Assembly: GCA_026125215.1 (NCBI GenBank)
Contig: JAHCLN010000008.1
Location: 1-46,309 of the forward strand
Direction: 5' to 3'
DNA: 46,309 nt
Source: Opitutaceae bacterium
GTDB taxonomy: Bacteria; Verrucomicrobiota; Verrucomicrobiia; Opitutales; Opitutaceae
Shown here: positions 33,364 to 42,484 of the stretch, in pieces
Layout: the number at the start of each line of letters is the position of its first letter
How positions within the stretch are numbered: position 1 is the stretch's first letter
Translations under genes and position numbers: made by a program
Notes under the pieces: model-generated
Seen by the model: the letters and a program-made list of their open reading frames with translations, nothing else
Told to the model about the DNA's origin: nothing
The model's database searches: none

Positions 33364-34281
33364 TCAGCCTTTGGCGGGCACGGGCAGTTTGAACTCGCGC
33401 AGGATGGCGTCGATTTTCTCGGTCTTCTCGGCGAGCGGCGAGGCCGGGTGCAGGCCGGTGTGGCGCACGGTGCCGTCGGGCGCGATGATCGCCACGTAGG
33501 GAATGCCCTGGATGCCGTAGTCCTCGTTGAACACCGGCTGCTCGCTGAACACGACGGTCCAGGTGATGTCCTTGGCCTTCATGTAGTCCTTCATGAGTGC
33601 CATTTCGCGCTCGGGGTCGCACTTGGTGTTGATGGGCTTGGCCTCAAGGCCCATCACGGCGCCCTGAAGGCTGGTGACGCCGACCACGGCGACGGGTGAA
33701 CCGGCGTAGTGCGCGGTGAGCTCGCGCACCTGCGGGAAGGAACTCACGCAGGGCCCGCACCACGTGGCCCAGAAGTCGAGGACGACGACCTGACCGCGCA
33801 GGTCGGAGAGATTCGCGAGGCCTTCCTTGCTGGACCAGATGAAATCGAGTTCCGGAGCCGCGGCCCCCACGAGGGCGGCGGCGGCGGCTTCGGCCGCGGC
33901 GGCACGGTCGAGGCCGGCGATGATCTTTTCGGCGTTTTGGGCGGCTTCGGTGCCCGGGAAATCGGCCTGCACCTGCGCGAGGATCGTGCGGGCGGCGGGC
34001 TCATCGTTGATCACCTGCGCGAAGAGCGAGGCCTTGACGAGCAGCGCCTCGGCAGCGGCTCCGGCATCGTTGTCGCGATACTTGGCGACGATGGCATCGA
34101 AGGCGGCGATCTCGGGCGCGAGGTCGGCGGCGCTGTCCTGACCGGCCCGGGCCTTGGTGATCACCTGGGAGATCACGGCCTGCAGTTCGGCCACGACCGG
34201 CGGCTGGGCGTCCTGCGCGGTGGCGCGGACGAGAATGAGAAAGCCGAGCGCGAGGCCGGCGAGGAGGGAACGGATTTTCAT
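33364..34281 (-). CDS. TlpA/thioredoxin-like exported protein
   Basis: A 305-residue exported thiol-disulfide protein. The signal peptide is about 1-22 (LLAGLALGFLILVRATA). A helical Ala-rich segment (about 30-140) precedes an AhpC/TSA-thioredoxin domain whose FWATWCGPC carries C175 and C178. The cis-Pro is in GIQGIPYVAIIAPDG. Likely role: reduction of disulfides outside the cytoplasm, for example in cytochrome maturation. The helical N-terminal half resembles tetratricopeptide-like spacing but is not assigned. ATG at 34281 is used. It ends with a strong terminator. Confidence 0.88.
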   Translation of the reverse strand: MKIRSLLAGLALGFLILVRATAQDAQPPVVAELQAVISQVITKARAGQDSAADLAPEIAAFDAIVAKYRDNDAGAAAEALLVKASLFAQVINDEPAARTILAQVQADFPGTEAAQNAEKIIAGLDRAAAAEAAAAALVGAAAPELDFIWSSKEGLANLSDLRGQVVVLDFWATWCGPCVSSFPQVRELTAHYAGSPVAVVGVTSLQGAVMGLEAKPINTKCDPEREMALMKDYMKAKDITWTVVFSEQPVFNEDYGIQGIPYVAIIAPDGTVRHTGLHPASPLAEKTEKIDAILREFKLPVPAKG

Positions 34282-34334
34282 GGGAAAAATGAAGTAAAGC
34301 CGGAAGCGGCCCCGGCGAAAAGACCGAAATTGAT

Positions 34335-34640
34335 TCAAGCCGGTGGCGGCCGGCGGCGGAAGCGCAGGACCAGCGCCAGAGTGACGGTGACAAACAGCAG
34401 GCCGGCGGCGCTGGAAATGACGAGGGCCCAGCCGCGGCCGTTGAGGAGCAGCTGCACCACCGCGTAATAAACGGCAAAAACCGCGGCGAGGGTCCACAGC
34501 GCCCAGGCCTTCGTCGAGATGGCCCCGCTGTCGCGACTTTCGCGCAGCTTCGTCCATTGCGGCAGGTAGGCGAGCAGCGACATGACGGGGATCGTGATCT
34601 GCAGGAAATTGGCCAGTTGGACGAGGGGTTCCGGGACCAT
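34335..34640 (-). CDS. SemiSWEET/PQ-loop small membrane protein
   Basis: A 101-residue protein with three hydrophobic segments (about 7-27, 46-66, 72-92). LAYLPQWTKLRESRDSGAIS carries the PQ motif (P27, Q28) typical of SemiSWEET sugar transporters and other PQ-loop proteins, which act as homodimers. It starts 54 bp before the TlpA-like gene on the same strand. Substrate is not evident. Confidence 0.75.
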   Translation of the reverse strand: MVPEPLVQLANFLQITIPVMSLLAYLPQWTKLRESRDSGAISTKAWALWTLAAVFAVYYAVVQLLLNGRGWALVISSAAGLLFVTVTLALVLRFRRRPPPA

Positions 34641-34754
34641 GGAGGACGGTAAATGGCGACGCAGGCGGCATCATCCGCCAGCGGCCCGAGGGGAAGGCAA
34701 GCGGGAAGGGGCCGCCCACCGCACTCATTAGGAGGACTGAAATCCGCGCCCGGT

Positions 34755-35672
34755 TCAGCACACCCGGCCGCGTTTGCCGGCCCGGGTGTTGGCGATGGGG
34801 TTGGCCCCGATCCAGCGCTCGTCAATCGGCTGGCTGGCGCGCTGGTAGCGGGTGTCGGAGGAGAGCCGCAGGCGGTCGGTCTGATTGTCGAGGCCGCCGT
34901 GCACCAGCGTCATACCGAAGGTGATGAAATCGCCGGCCTTCCATTCCGGTGCGGTCAGCCAGCGACCGCCGAGTTTCTCGCGCAGCGTCGCGGGATTCTT
35001 GCTGAGAAAACCGGGATGGCTCCAGCCGCCTTGGGCGACGACTTTCTCGACCTGCTTCGGCCGGTTTTCGCAATAGGCGTCCACGTCCACCTCGAGGTAG
35101 GCCCTGATGCGGTCGGATTTTTTGTGCGAGCCCTCGAGCAGCATGACGCCGCCCATCTCGGGCGGGGTGTCGCCGTAGGGAATCCAGCAGGTGAGCAGCT
35201 GGTGCGTGCCGCGGCCCATATACACGAGGTCGCAGTGCGGCGTGGAGCCCTGGCCGCGGCTCAGGGCGCGAAACCAGGTGTAGTCGAAATGACGCACCGG
35301 CTCGCCGAAGAGGTTGGCGTAAAAGCCCAGCAGCTCCGGGCCGTAAACCACGCGCTCGATGGCGGCGTTGTTTTTGGCGAGATCCCCGCGGTAGTTGGTC
35401 ACCTTGCCCGGCCGGGCGACACCCGCGATTGCAGGATGGGCGGGATCGAGCCAGCCGTCGGCCGCGAGGCGGTCGCAGACGGAGGCGCGGGCATCCATGA
35501 TGAGTGCGGGGTCGAAGAATCCCGGGACATAAAGATAACCGTCTTCTGCCAGCCGGCGACGCAGCTCGACGGCATCGTCGAGGCAGTCGGCGGAGCTGTG
35601 CACGAAGCCGAAGGCGTCGTCGGACATATCCAGTTCGTGACCGCAGGAAGAGAGGGTGACGGTGAGGGGCAT
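34755..35672 (-). CDS. phytanoyl-CoA dioxygenase family protein (locus 2)
   Basis: A 305-residue Fe(II)/2-oxoglutarate oxygenase. The iron ligands are H146 and D148 (STPHCDLVYM) and H258 (LVHGGLDNQ); R267 or R269 should bind 2-oxoglutarate. It differs strongly from the two PhyH copies at 17.5-20.0 kb. It is divergent from an intact AraC regulator with a 231-bp spacer, so the regulator probably controls it. Substrate unknown. Confidence 0.88.
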   Translation of the reverse strand: MPLTVTLSSCGHELDMSDDAFGFVHSSADCLDDAVELRRRLAEDGYLYVPGFFDPALIMDARASVCDRLAADGWLDPAHPAIAGVARPGKVTNYRGDLAKNNAAIERVVYGPELLGFYANLFGEPVRHFDYTWFRALSRGQGSTPHCDLVYMGRGTHQLLTCWIPYGDTPPEMGGVMLLEGSHKKSDRIRAYLEVDVDAYCENRPKQVEKVVAQGGWSHPGFLSKNPATLREKLGGRWLTAPEWKAGDFITFGMTLVHGGLDNQTDRLRLSSDTRYQRASQPIDERWIGANPIANTRAGKRGRVC

Positions 35673-35726
35673 GGGGAGCGGAAGGCAGAAAGAGGAAGTA
35701 TGAAGGAAGAAGGTGAGAACTGGCTT

Positions 35727-35805
35727 CGTTCTCTTTCTCGTAATCGTTCTCGTTCGTCAGGGGTTGGGAATGATACAAACGAGAACGATTAAGAGAACGA
35801 GGAAC
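35727..35805. repeat. CGTTCTC-type inverted intergenic repeat
   Basis: The left arm (35727-35754) and right arm (35778-35799) match over 22 bases as reverse complements, apart from a 6-base insert TCTCGT in the left arm. Units CGTTCTC and AATCGTTCTCGTT dominate. It lies within the PhyH/AraC divergent spacer and is AT-richer than its surroundings. Either a small dispersed repeat or a cruciform regulatory site. Confidence 0.65.
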
Positions 35806-35903
35806 GAGAACGATGAGATTGAGCTGAAGATAGCAGACTGGGCCTTGACAAAGAATGGTTGTTCTGGGGCTTGGCATGTGCTTTCTGGAAATCATCAAGC
35901 GCG

Positions 35904-36743
35904 ATGCCAAAACCATGGGAAACCCGAGCGTTGGATGTGGCCAATGCACCGACACCACTGGGATCGGTGACCTTGGCGGGTCAGTCGCGGGGCAACCGGG
36001 GGATTGCCCGGACCGGCATGCGTGTTCTGGGAAGTTATGCGCTTGTCTATATGCTGGCGGGAAAATGCGAATTCGGCGACGGCCGCGGGTATCGCCGCAC
36101 ACTGGGGGCGGGTGAGGCCTTCCTGCTCTTTCCGGACGTGCCGCACTTCTACGACCCGGGCGCGGGCGAGCCGTGGGACGACATCTGGCTGGTGTTCAAC
36201 GGACCGGCCTTCGACGGCTGGCGGCAGGCCGGGTTGCTCGATCCGGCGAACCCGGTCTGGCAGGCAAAGCCGGTGGATTATTGGCGGCAGCGGATCGCCG
36301 GCGTTTTGACCGGCGGCCGGGGCGCGCCGGCGGCGCTGGTCGAGGTGACGCGCCTGCTCGCCCTGCTGGCGGAGATGCGGGCCGAGCATGCGGGCGGGCT
36401 TTCAGCCGACCGGCGCGAACCTTGGCTGGAGGCTGCGGCGGGCCGGCTGGAGGCGATGGCGTCGCCACCGGATTGGGAGAAATTCTCCCGGGAGTTTGGC
36501 CTGACGCATGAGCAGTTTCGCAAAAAATTCAGCGCCGCGATGGGCGTGCCGCCCGCGCACTACCGGTTGGCGCGGCGGATTGACCGGGCGGCGGCGCGCC
36601 TGCGCGCGGACGACTCACCGCTGAAGCAAATCGCGGCGGAGCTGGGCTTCTGCGACGAATTCCACTTTTCCAAGCTCTTCAAGCGCCGCACCGGACTGTC
36701 GCCTTCGGCGTATCGGGCGCAGCTGCGGGGTGCGGGCGGCTGA
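35904..36743 (+). CDS. AraC-family transcriptional regulator
   Basis: A 279-residue regulator with an N-terminal cupin-type sensor (about 30-110; YALVYMLAGKCEFGDG, LFPDVPHFY) and two C-terminal helix-turn-helix units (SREFGLTHEQFRKKFSAAMG and IAAELGFCDEFHFSKLFKRR). ATG at 35904 is chosen; an upstream frame from 35859 has unlikely composition. Probably controls the divergent PhyH gene. Its stop is 3 bp before the convergent PEP-CTERM stop. Confidence 0.92.
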   Translation: MPKPWETRALDVANAPTPLGSVTLAGQSRGNRGIARTGMRVLGSYALVYMLAGKCEFGDGRGYRRTLGAGEAFLLFPDVPHFYDPGAGEPWDDIWLVFNGPAFDGWRQAGLLDPANPVWQAKPVDYWRQRIAGVLTGGRGAPAALVEVTRLLALLAEMRAEHAGGLSADRREPWLEAAAGRLEAMASPPDWEKFSREFGLTHEQFRKKFSAAMGVPPAHYRLARRIDRAAARLRADDSPLKQIAAELGFCDEFHFSKLFKRRTGLSPSAYRAQLRGAGG

Positions 36744-36746
36744 GAC

Positions 36747-37511
36747 TCAGCGGCGGTTGCGGCGGGCGAGGATGGCCACGCAGGCGAGGCCCGTGAAGAG
36801 CAGGAGCCAAGTCGAGGGTTCGGGGATGGCGACCCACTGCACGGTGTTGGCCAGCAGGACGGAATAATTGGGATCGGCGAGCTGTTGCGGGCCCAGCACG
36901 GTCGAGAACTGCAGCACGCGCCCGTTGCCAACTCCCCAGCCGACCACGCCGGCGCCGCCGGCCGCGCCCGTGCTGGTGTAGAAAACGGTGGCTCCGGGTT
37001 TCGCCGTGAAATACGTCTCCACCCCCAGAAAACTGTCGCCGGGGAAACTGAAGGAACTGGGCAGGCCGGCGTTGATGGTCGCATCGGCGGTGGCCTGCGT
37101 GTAGGTGACCGGGCTGCCGTAGGTGTAGCTGCTGGTGGCGACGACCGGCAAAATGTCGGCGAGTTCGGCGAACGTGCCGGTGCCGGTCTTCCACACTGTC
37201 CACTCGCTGGTGATGAGCCCGCCGCCGGCTTCCACGAAATCAATCAACGCCGCCTGGCTGGCGAGCGGCATGTCGCCGGTCCAGTTGAAGTTCGGCAGCA
37301 GAACCACGGCCTCGATGCCGGCCAGCTCGCCGGCGCCAAATTCCACGTAGGGGCTGCGGATCGTGACGCTGAAGCCCGCGCTCGTCAGGGTATTCTCGGT
37401 CAGGGTGTTGAGCGTCGTGTCGCCGGTTGCGAGCAGCAGGACGGCCTGCGCCTGCAGCCCGGCCGGCAGGGCCAGCAGGAGGCAAAGCAAAACATGGGGC
37501 CACCGCGCCAT
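36747..37511 (-). CDS. PEP-CTERM sorted exported protein
   Basis: A 254-residue exported protein. A signal peptide (VLLCLLLALPAGLQAQ) is followed by a domain resembling ThuA/type-1 glutamine-amidotransferase-like folds (AVLLLATGD..., VVLLPNFNW, ALIDFVEAGGGLITSEW). The end IPEPSTWLLLFTGLACVAIL-ARRNRR is a PEP-CTERM anchor (PEP motif, hydrophobic span, basic tail), which exosortase would process for surface delivery. Catalytic Cys/His of amidotransferases are not evident, so it may be a structural or binding domain. Confidence 0.82.
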   Translation of the reverse strand: MARWPHVLLCLLLALPAGLQAQAVLLLATGDTTLNTLTENTLTSAGFSVTIRSPYVEFGAGELAGIEAVVLLPNFNWTGDMPLASQAALIDFVEAGGGLITSEWTVWKTGTGTFAELADILPVVATSSYTYGSPVTYTQATADATINAGLPSSFSFPGDSFLGVETYFTAKPGATVFYTSTGAAGGAGVVGWGVGNGRVLQFSTVLGPQQLADPNYSVLLANTVQWVAIPEPSTWLLLFTGLACVAILARRNRR

Positions 37512-37572
37512 GCCGTTGAGCAAAGCGTGGTCCGGCCGCGGGCTCAAGCGCGAACGCCCGGCTTGTCCGGGC

Positions 37573-37605
37573 AAAAAAAGTCCCGCGCCGGTGAGGGCGC
37601 GGGAC
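37573..37605 (-). terminator. terminator of ppdK
   Basis: Stem GTCCCGCGCC / GGCGCGGGAC with a 6-nt loop, then seven T on the minus strand. It lies 52 bp after the ppdK stop and upstream of the PEP-CTERM start. Confidence 0.88.
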
Positions 37606-37656
37606 CGGAATGAGGGAACCGAGGCAGAGGGCGGTTAAGGATAAACCGCCCCTGCC

Positions 37657-40437
37657 TTATTTCTTGCGGTCGGCGACCGCGGCCTGCGCGGCGGCGAGGC
37701 GGGCGACGGGCACGCGGTAGGGCGAGCACGACACGTAGGCCAGGCCGATCTTGTGGCAGAACTTCACGGAGTCGGGGTCGCCGCCGTGCTCGCCGCAGAT
37801 GCCGAGCTTGATGTCGGGACGGGTCTTGCGGCCCTTCTCGATGGCGATCTGCATGAGCTGGCCGACGCCGGTCTGGTCCACCGAGGCGAACGGGTTCTTC
37901 TTCATGATCTCGGCCTCCTGGTAGGCGCCGAGGAAGGAACCGGAGTCGTCGCGCGACATGCCGAGCGTGGTCTGGGTGAGGTCGTTGGTGCCGAAGCTGA
38001 AGAACTCGGCGGTCTGCGCGATCTCGTCGGCGGTGAGGGCACCGCGCGGGATCTCGATCATGGTGCCGACCTGGTAGGCGATCTTCACCTTCTTCTCGGC
38101 CTGCACGGCCTTGGCGACCTCGTGGACAATCTCCACCTGCAGATCGAGCTCCTTCTTGAAGCCGACGAGCGGGATCATGATCTCGGGCTTGGCCTTGAAG
38201 CCGGCCTTCGTCGCATCGGCGGCGGCCTCGAGGACGGCGCGGGCCTGCATGCGGGTGATCTCGGGATACTTGATGCCGAGGCGGCAGCCGCGGAAGCCGA
38301 GCATCGGGTTGAACTCGTGGAGCTCGTGCACGCGGTGCATGATTTTCTCGACCGGGATGTTGAGCTTCCGGGCGAGGTCCATCTGCTGCTCCTTCGAGTT
38401 CGGGAGGAACTCGTGCAGCGGGGGATCGAGGAAGCGGATGGTGGCCGGGAAGCCCTTCAGCGCCTTGAAGATGCCGAAGAAGTCGGCGCGCTGGTAGGGC
38501 AGCAGCTTGGCGAGGGCGGCCTCGCGGGCCTCGATCGTGTCGGCGAGGATCATCTCGCGCATGGCGTCGATGCGGTCGCCTTCGAAGAACATGTGCTCCG
38601 TGCGGGTGAGGCCGATGCCCTTGGCGCCGAACGCGATCGCCTGGGCGGTCTGCTCGGGCGTGTCGGCGTTGGTGCGGACGGACAGCTTGGTGGCCTTTTC
38701 GCACCACTTCATGAGCTGGACGTAGCTTTTGAACTTCTCGGTGGCCTGCGCGGCCTTGTCGCCGTTGAGCAGGCCGGCGATGATCTCGGAGGGTGCGGTC
38801 GCGATCTGACCCGCGTAAACGAGGCCGGAGGTGCCGTCGATCGAGAGGAAGTCGCCTTCCTTGAAGACCTGGCCGTCGATGGTGGCGGTCTTCTTGTCGT
38901 AGTCGATGACGACGCCGGCGGCGCCGCACACGCAGACCTTGCCCATCTGGCGGGCGACGAGGGCGGCGTGCGAGGAGACACCACCGCGGGCGGTGAGGAT
39001 GCCCTCGGCGGCGATCATGCCGCGGAGATCTTCCGGCGAAGTCTCGACGCGGACGAGGAGGACCTTCTCACCTTTCTCGGCGGCCTGCACGGCGCGGTCG
39101 GCGTTGAAGTAGACCTTGCCGGTGGCGGCACCGGGGCCGGCCGGGAGGCCGGTGGCGATGACCTTGGCCTTCTTGACCTCGGCGAGGTCGAAGATCGGCG
39201 CGAGGAGCTGCTCGAGCTGGTCGGCCGGATTGCGCAGGATGGCCGTCTGCCAGTCGATGAGTTTCTCCTTCACCATGTCGATGGAGAACTTGAGCGCGGC
39301 GGCGGCGGTGCGCTTGCCGTTGCGCGTCTGGAGCATGAACAGCTTGCCTTCCTGGATCGTGAACTCGATGTCCTGCACGTCCTTGAAATGCTTTTCCAGG
39401 GTCTTACGGACCTTGAGGAGCTCGGCGTAGGACTTGGGCATCTGGTCCTTCAGCTTGAGGACGGGCTCGGGCGTGCGGACGCCGGCGACGACGTCCTCGC
39501 CCTGGGCGTTGATGAGGAACTCGCCGTAGAACTCGTTGGTGCCGTTGGCGGGATTGCGGGTGAACGCGACGCCGGAGCCGGAGGTGTCGCCGGTGTTGCC
39601 GAACACCATGGCCTGCACGTTGACGGCGGTGCCCCACTCGGAAGGGATGTTGTATTTGCGGCGGTAAACGATGGCGCGGTCGTTCATCCAGGAGCCGAAC
39701 ACGGCGCCGGCGGCGCCGCGGAGCTGGTCCCAGGGATCGTTGGGGAACACGCGGCCGGTGCGCTCCTTCACGAGCGCCTTGAAGCGCTGGACGAGCTCCT
39801 GCTGGTCGGCGGCGGTGAGCTTCGAGTCCTCGATGTCGGCGTGATACTTCTCGTGCTTGTAGCCTTCGATGACGGTTTCGAACGGCTCGTGGTCTTCGCC
39901 TTCCTTCTTCTGCACGCCGAGCACGACGTCGCCATACATCTGGATGAAGCGGCGGTAGCAGTCCCACGCGAAGCGCTCGTTCTGGGTGGCCTTGACGAGG
40001 GCGAGGACGGTCTGGTCGTTGAGGCCGAGGTTGAGGATGGTGTCCATCATGCCCGGCATGGAGTCGCGGGCGCCGGAGCGCACGGCGACGAGAAGCGGCA
40101 TGCCCTCGGTAGCGCCGAACTTCGTGCCCATGATCTTCTCCATGTTGGCGACGCCGGCTTCCATCTGGGCCTGGAGCGAGGCGGGATAGGTCTTCTTGTT
40201 GGCGTAGTAGTAGGTGCAGACCTCGGTCGTGATGGTGAAGCCGGGGGGCACGGGCAGGCCGATGCGGGTCATCTCGGCGAGATTGGCGCCCTTGCCGCCG
40301 AGGAGGTTTTTCATGCCGCCGTTGCCGTCGGCTTTGCCGGCGCCCCACGTGTAAACGTATTTCGGGCCCTTGGCGGCGGATTGCTTGGCGGCGGGCTTTT
40401 TGCCCGCGGATTTCTTAGCGGTGGTTTTCTTGGCCAT
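37657..40437 (-). CDS. ppdK: pyruvate, phosphate dikinase
   Basis: A 926-residue enzyme interconverting pyruvate + ATP + Pi and PEP + AMP + PPi. The ATP-grasp domain covers about 25-390. The swivelling phosphohistidine is H490 in [13 protein letters not shown]. The C-terminal TIM barrel has [16 protein letters not shown] and CGEHGGDP with the catalytic Cys881. An N-terminal Lys/Ala-rich tail of about 24 residues ([18 protein letters not shown]) is not part of the family and resembles histone-H1-like tails; it could bind nucleic acid or be a start artefact, but ATG 40437 is the only good start. Followed by a strong terminator. Confidence 0.96.
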   Translation of the reverse strand: MAKKTTAKKSAGKKPAAKQSAAKGPKYVYTWGAGKADGNGGMKNLLGGKGANLAEMTRIGLPVPPGFTITTEVCTYYYANKKTYPASLQAQMEAGVANMEKIMGTKFGATEGMPLLVAVRSGARDSMPGMMDTILNLGLNDQTVLALVKATQNERFAWDCYRRFIQMYGDVVLGVQKKEGEDHEPFETVIEGYKHEKYHADIEDSKLTAADQQELVQRFKALVKERTGRVFPNDPWDQLRGAAGAVFGSWMNDRAIVYRRKYNIPSEWGTAVNVQAMVFGNTGDTSGSGVAFTRNPANGTNEFYGEFLINAQGEDVVAGVRTPEPVLKLKDQMPKSYAELLKVRKTLEKHFKDVQDIEFTIQEGKLFMLQTRNGKRTAAAALKFSIDMVKEKLIDWQTAILRNPADQLEQLLAPIFDLAEVKKAKVIATGLPAGPGAATGKVYFNADRAVQAAEKGEKVLLVRVETSPEDLRGMIAAEGILTARGGVSSHAALVARQMGKVCVCGAAGVVIDYDKKTATIDGQVFKEGDFLSIDGTSGLVYAGQIATAPSEIIAGLLNGDKAAQATEKFKSYVQLMKWCEKATKLSVRTNADTPEQTAQAIAFGAKGIGLTRTEHMFFEGDRIDAMREMILADTIEAREAALAKLLPYQRADFFGIFKALKGFPATIRFLDPPLHEFLPNSKEQQMDLARKLNIPVEKIMHRVHELHEFNPMLGFRGCRLGIKYPEITRMQARAVLEAAADATKAGFKAKPEIMIPLVGFKKELDLQVEIVHEVAKAVQAEKKVKIAYQVGTMIEIPRGALTADEIAQTAEFFSFGTNDLTQTTLGMSRDDSGSFLGAYQEAEIMKKNPFASVDQTGVGQLMQIAIEKGRKTRPDIKLGICGEHGGDPDSVKFCHKIGLAYVSCSPYRVPVARLAAAQAAVADRKK

Positions 40438-40590
40438 GTGAGTAGGAGAAATGAACGGAAGGAGCGCGCATCGGAGCGGGCGCGGACGGGGGTGTCAACG
40501 GCGGAGGCGGTTTAGGACGGGGAGAGGCCGAAAAACCCCGCCGGGCAAACCCGGGGTTGCGCCGCCCGCGCCGGTCGTTAAGCCAGCGGC

Positions 40591-41676
40591 ATGTCTTTGC
40601 ATCACATCCGAACCTGGGCGGCCGTGCTGGCGTTGGCCACGGGGCTGCGGCTGGGCGCGCAAACCGCGCCCGATTTTGCCGCGGCGGCGGCCGGCGACGC
40701 GCAGGCCCAATACGAGGTGGCCGCGGCCTATTTTCAGGGCCTCGCCGGTGTCGAGCGCGATCTCGCCAAGTCGCTGGAGTGGCTGGAGAAAGCCGTTGCC
40801 CAGGGACACATCGAGGCTTCCTACCGGCTGGGGGAGATTTACTTCCACGGCTACGGCGGCGTGCCGCGGGACCTCGCCAAGGCCGCCGAGGCCTTCCGCC
40901 GGCCGGCCGTGGCCGACTTCGAGGAGGCCAAGGTTTATCTGGGTTACCTGTCCTTCACCGGACAGGGCCTGCCGCAGGACCGGGAACGGGGCGTGGCGCT
41001 GCTGCGCGAGGCGGCGGCCCGCGGGCAGGAGGCCGCCTGGAAACTTTTGTGGGAAGCCTATGCCGAGGGCGGACTCCAGCCGTTGCACGATGCCGAGCTG
41101 GAAAGGATGATCGAGGCCGGGGCCGCCGCCGGCGATGCGCGGGCGCTGGAGGCGCTTGGGCTGCGGCTCATGCTCGGACCCGAGGACAAACGCGACCTGC
41201 CGCGCGCGCGTCTCATCCTCGCGCAAATCGCCGAGCAGGGCTCGGTGTTTGCGGCCACGGCCCTGGCCGACGACATCGGCGCCCGGCTGGAGAATCCGGA
41301 TGCCGGTCTCTCCGACCGGGAGCGCCGCGACCTGGACGTGCAGTTCAAGCGCATGGTGCATCTTTTTGCGGTCCACGGCGGCCCGCAGGGGCGCGACGCC
41401 TTCATCCGGGTCATCACCCGGCTGACCCCGCTCGCCCAGCATGCACCCCGCGAGGCCGACGGCAGCATCGTGGTGAACGACGACCTCGTGTCAGCGCTGG
41501 CCTGGGGCCGCATCCACCGCGGCGATCCCGACCCCGAGCCCGATGTCCTGCGCTGGTTGCGCGAAGGCGAGGCCTGGATCGCCGACTATGCCCGCATCCG
41601 CGAGCGGGTGGCTTCGCGCGAACGCAGCATCCGCGCCGAGCTGGAGCGCGCGGGCCGGGGTGCAACGGCCGGCTGA
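40591..41676 (+). CDS. exported Sel1-repeat protein
   Basis: A 361-residue protein with a probable signal peptide (about 1-23) and Sel1-like repeats at about 33-150 (AQYEVAAAYFQGLAGVERDL, ASYRLGEIYFHGYGGVPRDL, AKVYLGYLSFTGQGLPQDRE). The rest is helical and less regular. Sel1 repeats mediate protein-protein contact. It precedes tatC by 10 bp, so cotranscription with the Tat translocase gene is likely. No specific function can be assigned. Confidence 0.85.
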   Translation: MSLHHIRTWAAVLALATGLRLGAQTAPDFAAAAAGDAQAQYEVAAAYFQGLAGVERDLAKSLEWLEKAVAQGHIEASYRLGEIYFHGYGGVPRDLAKAAEAFRRPAVADFEEAKVYLGYLSFTGQGLPQDRERGVALLREAAARGQEAAWKLLWEAYAEGGLQPLHDAELERMIEAGAAAGDARALEALGLRLMLGPEDKRDLPRARLILAQIAEQGSVFAATALADDIGARLENPDAGLSDRERRDLDVQFKRMVHLFAVHGGPQGRDAFIRVITRLTPLAQHAPREADGSIVVNDDLVSALAWGRIHRGDPDPEPDVLRWLREGEAWIADYARIRERVASRERSIRAELERAGRGATAG

Positions 41677-41686
41677 ACCTTCCGCC

Positions 41687-42478
41687 GTGAACGACCACGA
41701 GGAGTTTGAGGCGGAGCCGGCGGCGGACCCACGCGAAAAGCCGATGGGGTTCTTCGACCACCTCGAGGACCTGCGCTGGACGCTGATCAAGTGCGCGCTC
41801 GTCTTCGCGGGCTTCGTGGCGCTGATCGCCTTCAACCTGCGGCGCTTCGCGCACCTGCTGGTGCGGCCGCTGGAGCAGGTGCAGGCGGACTACCCCTCCC
41901 TGCACACCGAGCTCATCACCAACAGCCCGATGGGCGTCTTCTCGGTGATCATCAGCATCTGCCTGCTCGGCGGCTTCCTGCTGGCGCTGCCGTTCTGCCT
42001 GTTTTTCGTCGGGCAGTTCATCGCTCCGGCGCTCACGCGGCGCGAGCTGCGGCTGCTGCTGCCCGCGGCGGGGGCCGCGCTGGTGCTCTTTCTCCTCGGC
42101 GCCTCCTTCGGCTACTTCCTGATCGTGCCGAGCACGCTGCGGATTTCCTTCGAGCTCAACGAACTGCTCGGCTACAACGTCCTGTGGACGGCCGACAAAT
42201 ACTACAGCCTGCTGCTGTGGCTGGTGCTCGGCCTCGGCGGTGCCTTCGAGTTCCCGCTGCTCATCGTGCTGGCGAACATCATGGGACTGGTGGCCGCGGC
42301 CACGCTCCGCAAATACCGGCGGCATGCCATGGTGGTCATGTTCATCATCGCCGCGATCATCACGCCGACGCCCGACATGTTCAACCAGACGCTGATCGCA
42401 CTGCCGCTGATCGCACTCTACGAACTTTCGATCCTCGTGGCGGCGCGGCTGGAGCGCCGCCGGGCGGCCGCGGCGTGA
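41687..42478 (+). CDS. tatC: Sec-independent protein translocase TatC
   Basis: A 263-residue six-span membrane protein that recognises twin-arginine signal peptides. MGFFDHLEDLRWTLIKC (20-36) is the conserved start. Six hydrophobic segments follow, with PALTRRELRLLLP and ITPTPDMFNQTLIALPLIALYEL as typical TatC stretches. GTG at 41687 follows the Sel1 gene after 10 bp. The last 25 bases before the stop region (42450-42474) are repeated at 44634-44658, where they would yield ERRRAAAAG and a stop. No tatA is nearby. Confidence 0.95.
   Translation: MNDHEEFEAEPAADPREKPMGFFDHLEDLRWTLIKCALVFAGFVALIAFNLRRFAHLLVRPLEQVQADYPSLHTELITNSPMGVFSVIISICLLGGFLLALPFCLFFVGQFIAPALTRRELRLLLPAAGAALVLFLLGASFGYFLIVPSTLRISFELNELLGYNVLWTADKYYSLLLWLVLGLGGAFEFPLLIVLANIMGLVAAATLRKYRRHAMVVMFIIAAIITPTPDMFNQTLIALPLIALYELSILVAARLERRRAAAA
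42450..42474. repeat. 25-bp direct repeat, left copy (tatC 3' end)
   Basis: Begins TGGAGCGCCGCCGGG and ends GGCCGCGGC; exactly repeated at 44634-44658 in the same orientation. This copy is the end of tatC. The two copies enclose 2159 bp holding the FAD protein and cysteine dioxygenase genes. Confidence 0.9.
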
Positions 42479-42484
42479 GCGGGG

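Noticed and set aside
37753..40515. Long open frame on the plus strand across ppdK
   Set aside because: Composition (runs of G, A, V, E, D, L) shows the shadow of GC-rich codons; the minus-strand PPDK has a full set of family motifs.
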